Assembly: GCA_964424585.1 (NCBI GenBank)
Contig: CAYRJD010000002.1
Coordinates: forward strand, 1 to 41,507
Direction of reading: 5' to 3'
Length of the DNA stretch: 41,507 nucleotides
Source: CAYRJD01 sp964424585
GTDB taxonomy: Bacteria > Actinomycetota > Acidimicrobiia > Acidimicrobiales > Poriferisodalaceae
Of this stretch, positions 7,671 to 15,200 are shown piece after piece; the first letter of the stretch is position 1, and each line of letters begins with the position of its first letter. The notes under the pieces were generated by a model, which was not told where the DNA came from, ran no database searches, and saw nothing but the letters and a program-made list of their open reading frames with translations. The position numbers and the translations under genes were made by a program.

Positions 7671-8964
7671 GCGCGCCGGGCCCGAGCCCGTCAGCACCTA
7701 CCCGCGCGCGCTGCACCCGTTCAGGTGGCTCAGCCGGACGCAGTTGCTGTCGGCGGCCGGCGACACGCTGGTCGCGATCGCGCTCGCCGGGTCGCTGTTC
7801 TTTGACATAGACCCCAGCGCGGCTCGCTGGCGCGTCGGCGCGTACCTGCTGTTGACGATGGCGCCGTTCGCGCTCGTCGGCCCGCTGATCGGCCCGCTGA
7901 TCGACCGCATGACCAACGGGCGACGGGCGATGATCGTCGGCACCGCGATCGGCCGGGCCGTGCTCGCGCTGATGATGGCCCGCGACTTGAACTCGCTGTT
8001 TCTGTTTCCTCAAGCGTTCGGCTCGCTCGTTCTGTCGAAGACGTACCACGTGTCGAAGAGCGCAATCGTGCCGGGCATGGTCACCCACGACGGACACCTG
8101 GTCGAGGCCAACTCGAAGCTCGTGCTGGTGAGCGGCATCGGCGGCGCGCTGGCTGTCGGGCCCGGCCTGCTGCTGGGGCTGGCTGGCTCGGGCTGGGTGC
8201 TAGTGTTCGCTGCCGTGGTCTTCGCGCTGTCAGCGCTGCCGGCCATGCGCCTTCACGGCAACGAGCCTGGGCTGCGAGGGGGCTCCGCGCCTGCGCGCCC
8301 GCGCAGCTTCGGCGGCGGCGGCGTGGTGCTGGCGGCATCCGCGATGGCGGTGCTGCGCGGCATCGCCGGGTTCACCCTCTTTCTGCTGGCGTTCTGGCTG
8401 CGCGGCGAAGAGGCCGAGCCGTGGTGGTTTGGCGTCGTGCTGGCGGCGTTCGGCGTGGGCGCGCTGCTGGGCGCGGCGCTCGCCGGGATGGTGCGGTCGG
8501 TCGTGCGCGAAGAGCTGCTGCTGATCGCGATGCTGTCGCTGACCGCCGTTGCCGCGGCGTTCGCGGTGTTTGCAGGCGGCGACCAAACGATCGTCGCCGC
8601 GCTCGCGTTCGTCATTGGGTTCGGCGGCGCGGTGGGGAAGGTGTCGTTCGACGCGATCACGCAGCGTGACGCGCCGCCCGCTGATCAAGGGCGGGCGTTC
8701 GCGCGGTTCGAGACTCGGTTTCAGCTCGCCTGGGTCGTCGGGGCTGCTCTGCCGGTGGTGCTGCCCAGCGGCGTGCTGCCGTTGCGGGCTGGCATGGTTG
8801 CGCTGTTCGTCGTCGCCAGCGTCGGTGGCGCGCTCTATTCGGCGGGCCTGTGGGCGCTGGCGCGCGGACGTCGCCCCCCGGGCGAGATCGTCGCGACGCG
8901 GGCCCGTCGCGCCGCGAAAGGCACGCTGCGCCGAGCCGTGTCGCGCGCTAACCGACAGCGCTAG
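7636..8964 (+). CDS. Major facilitator superfamily transporter
   Basis: About 442-residue MFS permease with roughly 10-12 hydrophobic segments; the first runs through the TLVAIALAGSLFF region. GPLIGPLIDRMTNGRRAMIV resembles the motif-A loop between helices 2 and 3. Substrate is unknown. The start is uncertain: the TTG at 7636 directly abuts AGAGGAG, too close for a normal ribosome site, and lies inside the response-regulator-like tail of the kinase gene, overlapping it by 35 nt. Any start upstream would overlap more. The awkward start fits the idea that DNA was lost just upstream. It converges on the next gene, sharing CTAG at 8961-8964. Confidence 0.8.
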   Translation: MDIDTSDPTLPERAGPEPVSTYPRALHPFRWLSRTQLLSAAGDTLVAIALAGSLFFDIDPSAARWRVGAYLLLTMAPFALVGPLIGPLIDRMTNGRRAMIVGTAIGRAVLALMMARDLNSLFLFPQAFGSLVLSKTYHVSKSAIVPGMVTHDGHLVEANSKLVLVSGIGGALAVGPGLLLGLAGSGWVLVFAAVVFALSALPAMRLHGNEPGLRGGSAPARPRSFGGGGVVLAASAMAVLRGIAGFTLFLLAFWLRGEEAEPWWFGVVLAAFGVGALLGAALAGMVRSVVREELLLIAMLSLTAVAAAFAVFAGGDQTIVAALAFVIGFGGAVGKVSFDAITQRDAPPADQGRAFARFETRFQLAWVVGAALPVVLPSGVLPLRAGMVALFVVASVGGALYSAGLWALARGRRPPGEIVATRARRAAKGTLRRAVSRANRQR

Positions 8965-9692
8965 GCGAAGCGCACCTCGCGCTGCCAGTCGTGCAGCAGC
9001 TGCGCGTCGCCGAACACCTCGTTGACCTCTTCCGGAGCGATGCGGCCCCAAATCAGCAGGAGCAGCTGCGAGGCGGTCGACTTCGCCGCGACGTCGCCCT
9101 TCGCGTGCTCGCGGGTGACGCGACAGCCGTCGGCGTCGCGGGTGATCAGCCACTCGCCTTCGATGTCGGTGGCGTGCAGGTGAATGGTTTGGCCCGACCC
9201 CTTGGCCTCTTCGGCTTTGCGCATCGCCACTGCGAAGTTGAACGTCTCATCCAGCGCGTCGACGGCGAGCGCTGCGTCGAGCGGCGCGGGAGTGCCAGCC
9301 GCGCTCTCGGCGTCGTAGCGGTGGATCGCAGCTTCGTGGCAGACCTGCCGCTGCCACATCCCGTAGGTCTGATCGTGCGGCACGAACGACCATGCGGGTT
9401 CGTCGGCTTCGTGGCCGCCGAGCTGGGCGAGCACCTCGTCGAGCGCCTGGCGCAGCTGCTCGGGTCTCGTGCCGGTGAGCGGCGCGAGGGTGCTGGGGTC
9501 GGTCATCTGGCCGGCGGCCACCGTCGCTGCGACGAAGCGCCACATGTTTGTCATGTGATCTGCCAGCTCGCCCAGCGTCCAGCCGTAGCAAGTGGCGATG
9601 GCAGCCTCGGCGGGGTGATCGCCGGTAATCTTGATGATCGCCTCGCCGTCAGCGGCGAGCCGTTCCATCATCTGCGTTGAGGTCAGCAGCAC
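8961..9692 (-). CDS. Maleylpyruvate isomerase/DinB-like family protein (mycothiol-dependent type)
   Basis: 243-residue protein of the actinobacterial maleylpyruvate-isomerase N-terminal/DinB-like family. The N-terminal four-helix part includes CYGWTLGELADHMTNMW with a metal-type His, and later QVCHEAAIHRYDAE matches the family pattern HEAxxHRxD. The C-terminal half resembles an SCP2/MDMPI C-terminal domain. Members use mycothiol as cofactor or are uncharacterised thiol transferases; the substrate here is unknown. The GTG at 9692 has AGGAGGCCACG just upstream. It is convergent with the MFS gene and divergent from lgt. Confidence 0.75.
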   Translation of the reverse strand: MLLTSTQMMERLAADGEAIIKITGDHPAEAAIATCYGWTLGELADHMTNMWRFVAATVAAGQMTDPSTLAPLTGTRPEQLRQALDEVLAQLGGHEADEPAWSFVPHDQTYGMWQRQVCHEAAIHRYDAESAAGTPAPLDAALAVDALDETFNFAVAMRKAEEAKGSGQTIHLHATDIEGEWLITRDADGCRVTREHAKGDVAAKSTASQLLLLIWGRIAPEEVNEVFGDAQLLHDWQREVRFA

Positions 9693-9740
9693 CGTGGCCT
9701 CCTATCCATTGGTCACTGATTGCGGGGCAACCCTAGGCGA

Positions 9741-10586
9741 ATGCTGATTGGCTCTATTCCAAGTCCGTCGTTCCGTGAGTTCTCGCTAGGCCCGCTCGAC
9801 GTTCGTCTCTACGGGTTGCTGCTAGGCGTCGCCATTGTCGTGGGCGCGCTGATCGCGGACCGCCGGTGGGTGCGTGCCGGCGGCGAGCGTGGCGTCGTCG
9901 GTCAGCTGGCGTTGTGGGTGGTCATCGCCGGCTTCGTCGGCGCCCGGCTGTACCACGTCATCACCGACTTCGACTTGTACCGCGACGACCTGGGTGGCGT
10001 GTTCGAGGTTTGGGAAGGCGGCCTGGGCATTTGGGGCGGCGTGGCCGCCGGCGCGCTGGTCGGCGTGTGGCGGCTGCGACGCATGCGCGCGGACATCGGG
10101 CGCATGCTGTGGGCCGTCGCGCCTGCGGTGCCGGTGGCGCAAGCCGTCGGGCGGTTGGGCAACTGGTTCAACCAAGAGCTCTACGGCCGTCCGAGTGAGT
10201 TGCCGTGGGCGGTCGAGATCGAGTTCGCATACCGAACGGGCTTGCCGCCGGAGTATGCGACGAGCGAGACGTTCCACCCGACGTTCCTCTACGAAGCACT
10301 GTGGAACCTCGCGCTCGCCGCGCTCTTGGTGTGGGGCGCGCCACGGCTGTGGCGGTCGCTTCGTGCGCCGAACGGGGCGCTGTTCGCGCTCTACGTCGCC
10401 GGCTACACGCTGGGCCGCTTCTTCATCGAACTGCTGCGCATCGACGAAGCCACCGAACTCGCGGGCGTGCGCGTCAACGTCTGGGTTTCGGCTGCGGTGT
10501 TTGTCGCTGCGGTCGTGACGTTCACCCTCGCCATCCGCCGCCCACCCCCACCCCCACCGAGCCCTAGCGACCAGCTAGCTTCTTAG
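9741..10586 (+). CDS. lgt: Prolipoprotein diacylglyceryl transferase
   Basis: 281-residue inner-membrane enzyme that transfers diacylglyceryl from phosphatidylglycerol to the lipobox cysteine of prolipoproteins, for instance the PstS of this window. It shows GARLYHV (67-73), GIWGGV (96-101), the Lgt signature QAVGRLGNWFNQELYGR (134-150) and a late conserved GYTLGRFFIELLR. About seven membrane helices are evident. The ATG at 9741 is preferred because the short upstream frame is polar and no family member extends there. The C-terminus is Pro-rich and its last 12 bp overlap convergently with the restriction endonuclease gene. Confidence 0.92.
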   Translation: MLIGSIPSPSFREFSLGPLDVRLYGLLLGVAIVVGALIADRRWVRAGGERGVVGQLALWVVIAGFVGARLYHVITDFDLYRDDLGGVFEVWEGGLGIWGGVAAGALVGVWRLRRMRADIGRMLWAVAPAVPVAQAVGRLGNWFNQELYGRPSELPWAVEIEFAYRTGLPPEYATSETFHPTFLYEALWNLALAALLVWGAPRLWRSLRAPNGALFALYVAGYTLGRFFIELLRIDEATELAGVRVNVWVSAAVFVAAVVTFTLAIRRPPPPPPSPSDQLAS

Positions 10587-11339
10587 GCGGTAGGCAACGC
10601 TTCTCACGAACTCGATGCTGTTGTAGTCACAGTCATCGCTGAACCGAAACTCCCACAGTGCGTAAACATCGTGGCGTCGCTCAAAGAACAGCGTCCTAAC
10701 TCGCTTGTCCGGGACGTGCGTGCGCCAAGCTCGGTAGGGATAGTATAGCTGTCGAATGATGGTGTTTGTGGTCTCGGAATTCTTGGCTTCAAGCAGGACA
10801 ATCTGATCTCTTCCTTCATATCCGGCGTCGACTTCAAACTGAACTCCACTGGCGTCAAGTTCGTGTGGTTCGACACGAAAGGAGAACGATGGAGTATACT
10901 TACGTCCGCGTATCGTCAACTGAAGGGTGTCATCATCAACAAATGTTCTGATCATGCTCATTGCGTAGGCATGATCGACGTGCTGCATCTCAGAGTTGCC
11001 GATGTCAAGTGTGTTCAACGTCCAATCGAGCTTAGACGTGTAGTCGACAGCATTGGTTGGAGCAGGTGGAACATCCACGTACCCCTCACCTGGCACAAGG
11101 CAATACTGACCGTTCTTGGTCGGGAGAATAAACAGTCCATGCTCACGCATCACTGCTGGTACCTGCTCTCGGTTGGTCTGAGAGCACAGTAATCGCGTTT
11201 CTCGGTGACGTGTCTCGTTGAGACCTATAGTCGCTCGCTTGATGTCCTCGCTGCTAAGCGGAAACGGTGCCACAGAAAAGTCGTGACTGTAGACGTCTAA
11301 GAACTGAAATATCCGCTTCCATGCCGTATTGCTCGCCAC
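10575..11339 (-). CDS. Putative type II restriction endonuclease (PD-(D/E)XK)
   Basis: 254-residue protein encoded 2 bp downstream of a DNA adenine methyltransferase, hence probably its cognate nuclease. A PD-(D/E)XK core can be read as Asp171 in FEVDAGYEG and Glu184-Ala-Lys186 in IVLLEAKN, followed by IIRQLYYPYRAW, which often packs on such cores. The N-terminal 90 residues may form a helical or winged-helix module. I do not recognise a named restriction enzyme; it does not look like DpnII or MboI. Base composition is much more AT-rich than the flanks, suggesting recent acquisition. GTG start at 11339. Its end overlaps lgt by 12 bp. Confidence 0.72.
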   Translation of the reverse strand: MASNTAWKRIFQFLDVYSHDFSVAPFPLSSEDIKRATIGLNETRHRETRLLCSQTNREQVPAVMREHGLFILPTKNGQYCLVPGEGYVDVPPAPTNAVDYTSKLDWTLNTLDIGNSEMQHVDHAYAMSMIRTFVDDDTLQLTIRGRKYTPSFSFRVEPHELDASGVQFEVDAGYEGRDQIVLLEAKNSETTNTIIRQLYYPYRAWRTHVPDKRVRTLFFERRHDVYALWEFRFSDDCDYNSIEFVRSVAYRLRS

Positions 11340-11341
11340 GC

Positions 11342-12166
11342 CTATACCAAGGTGCGCAATCGATTGACCGATAGGTCGAGAAATGACGGCTCGCGCTCAA
11401 ACCCGATATAGTTACGCTCGTGCATCATCGCTGCGACACCGGTTGTTGAACTGCCTGCAAATAGATCGAGCACAACGTCATCCGGCCGAGTGCTTGCGAG
11501 AACGATTCTTTCGAGCAGTCGCAGAGGCTTTTGTGCAGGGTGCTTGCCAAACGCCTTTTCCTTCTTGTCTGGAGTGTTGATGGCCCAGACGGAACGCATC
11601 TGTTTGCCTGGGCTCTTGAGCGTGTCAGAGGGCCAGTCACGGTCTCTCATGAGGTCGTAGTCAAAGTAGTGCTTTGCGCGCTTGCCCTTCCTTGCCCATA
11701 TCAACGTCTCATGAGAGGCGGCGAACATTCTGCAAGCCAAGTGGGGCGCGGCATTCGGCTTGTACCAGCTGATTTCGTTCAAAATGTGATACCCGTGGCG
11801 CTGAAGAGCAAACCCACACTGATAGATCGAGTGGTAGGTGCCGCTGATCCATATCGTGCCGTTTGGTGCTAGGACTCGCTTGCAAGCTTCGATCCAAGCA
11901 CTGTGAAACGCGAAATCTGCCTCCACGCCCTTGCTCTCATCCCACTTGCCCTTGTTGACGCTGACACGCTTGCCAGCGTGGACCGTCGTGCCTCCGTTTG
12001 ACAGATTGTACGGTGGGTCAGCGAAGATCATGTCGACGGAGGCTTCATCGGTTTCGCTGAGCAGATCGATACAGTCGCCTTCATAGAGCGCTACTTGAGG
12101 CGAGCTGTGCTGGTAAAAGTAGGGCTCGGCGTTGACGAGGTTCCGAACGTCGGTCATGACAGGCAT
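11342..12166 (-). CDS. DNA N6-adenine methyltransferase, beta-class, DpnA-like
   Basis: 274-residue site-specific DNA methyltransferase. The catalytic motif DPPY is at residues 50-53 followed by NLSNGG, and the SAM-binding motif FAGSSTTG is at 236-243. The catalytic motif comes first, which is the beta order. The stretches GTIWISGTYHSIYQCGF and HPAQKPLRLLERIVLAST resemble the DpnA (M2.DpnII) subgroup, but specificity cannot be read from sequence. The ATG at 12166 is used; an internal ATG at 12157 is an alternative. It is the first gene of a two-gene R-M unit with the nuclease 2 bp downstream, so methylation may precede nuclease synthesis. AT-rich relative to neighbours. Confidence 0.88.
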   Translation of the reverse strand: MPVMTDVRNLVNAEPYFYQHSSPQVALYEGDCIDLLSETDEASVDMIFADPPYNLSNGGTTVHAGKRVSVNKGKWDESKGVEADFAFHSAWIEACKRVLAPNGTIWISGTYHSIYQCGFALQRHGYHILNEISWYKPNAAPHLACRMFAASHETLIWARKGKRAKHYFDYDLMRDRDWPSDTLKSPGKQMRSVWAINTPDKKEKAFGKHPAQKPLRLLERIVLASTRPDDVVLDLFAGSSTTGVAAMMHERNYIGFEREPSFLDLSVNRLRTLV

Positions 12167-12194
12167 CCGTTTCGGTCGCGGTGTTTGATGGCTC

Positions 12195-12200
12195 AGCGTA
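12195..12200 (-). promoter_or_regulatory. -10-like box TACGCT upstream of the methyltransferase
   Basis: TACGCT on the minus strand lies 28 nt before the methyltransferase ATG, within the 58-bp gap to lhr. Pattern match only; no -35 recognised. Confidence 0.25.
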
Positions 12201-12224
12201 GCCGACGGCCCGAGCGGCGCACGG

Positions 12225-15200
12225 CTAGCGCAGAGACGGGCCGCGATACGACTGAGTGAAGCCGTTGGCGAGCAGCCAGTCGTGAAGTGGGTGCGCGCTG
12301 GCGGGCTGGCTGTCGATCTTCTCTAGCTCTAGCGGGCGCATGCGTCCGGCGTCGATGGCGTCTTTCACCGCTGGCACCCAGGCGGGGTTGGCGGTGGCGG
12401 CGAAGGTGTGCACGCTACGGCCGCTGCGCTCGACGAACAACAGCGCTTGGCCGTCGGCGAGCACGACGTGCGCGCCCGCTGAGCGAGTGGGGCGTCCCGC
12501 GGTCTCGGGCCAATCGAGTGCCGCGCCGAACGGCTGCGCCGGGTCGGTTGCTGCTAGCACCAGCGGCTCGCTGCCACGAGCGGGTTTGGGGCGAGCGAGC
12601 CCCGTGTCGCCCCCGCCGGTTAGAGGGTCGCCCGTGGGTGGGTCGCCAGTCAGGGGGCCGCCGGTTAGAGGGTCGCCGGCGTGCGGGTCGCCAATGGACG
12701 AGCCGCCAGCTGGCGCGTGCAACTCGTCGCGGCACGCACGCAGCTGCTCGACTGCTGCGGCGCTGGCGAACTGCGCGCCGCCTAGCCCTTCGACGAAGTA
12801 GCCGCGCCGTACCCGTCCCTGCTCTTCGGCAGCGCGCAGCACTCGATAGATCGCGCCGAAGCCTCCCGGCTGGCCCTCGGCCACCACCGCGCCGCGGGTC
12901 ACCACGCCGTGACGTTCTAGCAACGCAGTCGCCGATGCCAGCTGGCGAGCGGTATCGGGTGGACGCTCGACGAGCAGCGGCGCAATCAGCGACCACCGGC
13001 CCGCCGCGCTGGCTGGGCCCGACCGCAAACTGCCCGGTCGTCCCTGGCGCATGCGCGTGCGTCCGCGCCCAGCTCGACGGCGCGCGGAGGTTGACGCGCG
13101 GTTGCTTCGTCGCACGCCAATCGCCGCGCGCAGCGGCGCGAGCGTGTCGTTGGTGATCTCGCCTGCCCACACCAGGTCGTACAGCGCGGTCAGCACCGCC
13201 TGTTGGCTGGTCGGACGCTCACCGGCTCGGGCGCGCACGCAAGCTGCGAACAGTCCCTCCCAAAACGCGGCGCCGTGGCTGGCGAGATGCGTGCGAATGG
13301 CGTCACGCAGCTCGGCCGCTTCGCCGTCGCGGTCGGCGTCAGGTGTTGCGTCGTCGTCATCACCCGGGTTGACCGGCCCCGGCGGCTCCGCACCTAGCCC
13401 CGAAACGTCGGGCGCGAGCGTCGGCAACTCGTCGCGCCAAAACAGCCGCACCCGTCCATCGGTCGGACCGAGCGAGCCGGCGCCCAACCACACCAGCTCA
13501 CCCGACGTCAGCAGCTCGTCGACGTCGCCGGGACGGTAGTCACGCACCCGCACCGCCAGCACGTCGGGCTCGAGCGTCGACGCGACGATCGGCGCGCCCT
13601 GCAGCGCTGTGGCCGCGTCGGCGATGGCGTCCACTCCACGACGAGGACGGTCGAGACCGTGCCACAGCGGCAGAAACCTCGCGTAAGCCGCGGCGTCGAC
13701 CGGCTCGACCTCACGTCGCAGTCGAGCGAGCGAACCGCGCCTCAGCCGCCTCAGCACCTGCGCGTCGCACCACTCCTTTCCTGCTCCGTCGGGTCGGAAC
13801 GCACCGCCCACCAGCCGACCGGCGACCTCAAGTCGCCGCAGCGAATCTTCAGCCCGGTCGACCGTGACGTCAAACCGAGCTGCGGCATCGGTCGTCGTGA
13901 ACGGCCCGTGGGTGGCGGCGTGGCGAGCCAGCAGCTCATCGAGCGGCAACGTGTCGGGGTCGCTCTCGGTGAACGCGGCTGGCAAGCCCGGCGGCAGCGC
14001 GCAGCCGAGCGCGTCGCGATAACGAGCGGCGTCGCTCACCGCGATCAGCCGGGGCGCAGCCGCGACGCGCACCTCGATGGCTCGGCGCTGCTCTCGCAGC
14101 TCGTCGAGCAGACGCACCGCCGCGCTCTGGTCGGCTCCGTCGGTCGCCTCGGCAGCAAAGCGAGTGACGATGTCTGCTTCGCTCAAGTCGCCCAAGCGAC
14201 GCAGCGCGTCGTAGAGGGTGTCGGCGTCGTACGTCCGCAGCCGCTGCAGCTGCGCCTCAACCTCTGTGAGCACATCGACATCGATCAGCTCACGCAGCTC
14301 GCCCGCGCCGAGCAGGTCAGCCAGCAGCTCGCGGTCGAGCGACAGCGCTGCCGCCCGTCGCTCAGCCAGCGGCGCGTCGCCCGAATACATGTAGGTCGCG
14401 ATCCAGTCGAACAGCAAGCTCTGCGCCATCGGCGACGCGGTCGGCGTGTTGACGCCCACCACCCGAATGCGGCGAGCGGCGACGTCGCGCAGCACCTCGG
14501 CGAGCGCGTCGACGTCGAAGTGGTCTTGGATGCACTCCCGCGACGTCTCGAGCAGCATCGGAAAGCTCGGATACTTCGCCGCCACTTCCAGCAAGCCCGC
14601 GGCGCGCTGACGTTGCTGCCACAGCGGCGTGCGCTCGCCGGGCCGACGACGCGGCAGCAGCAACGCGCGTCCGGCGACCTCTCGAAACCGCGACGCAAAC
14701 AGCGCGGTGCTGGGCAGGTGCTCGATGACGCGAGCGCGCACCTCGTCTGGGTCGAGGGCGACGAGTTCGCTGAGCGCGAGGCGGCTACCAGCCGCGCCGT
14801 TCGTGAGAGAGCCGAGCGCGCCTGTCGACGGGGCGAGCGGGCCCCCGAGCGGGCCAGCCAAGTCGGGCGCTTCGCCGTCGCCGTCGACGTCGCCCAGTCG
14901 CAGCACGATGCCGTCGTCGCTCCACAGCAGCTCGACCGAACCTTCGGCGCTGGCCGTGAGCTGCGACTGCAGCGCGATGCCCCACGGCGCGTGCACCTGC
15001 GCGCCGAACGGCGTGAGTATGCACACCCGCCAGTCGCCGATCTCGTCACGGAAGCGCTCAACCACGATCGTCTTGTCGTCTGGCACCACGCCGGTGGCGT
15101 CGCGCTGTTCGGCCAGGTAGGTGAGCAGGTTGCGGGCGGCGAGTTCGTCGAGACAGCAGTCGCGCCCAAGCTCACCCAGCAGGCCGGCGAGCGACGGCTC

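Noticed and set aside
11342..12166. Assigning GATC specificity to the methyltransferase
   Set aside because: Similarity to DpnA is by memory of motifs only, and the partner nuclease does not match GATC enzymes; specificity is left open.
12616..12705. Repeat array resembling a CRISPR
   Set aside because: Units are adjacent 15-bp copies without spacers and inside a coding frame; no cas genes nearby. No CRISPR array was seen anywhere in the window.
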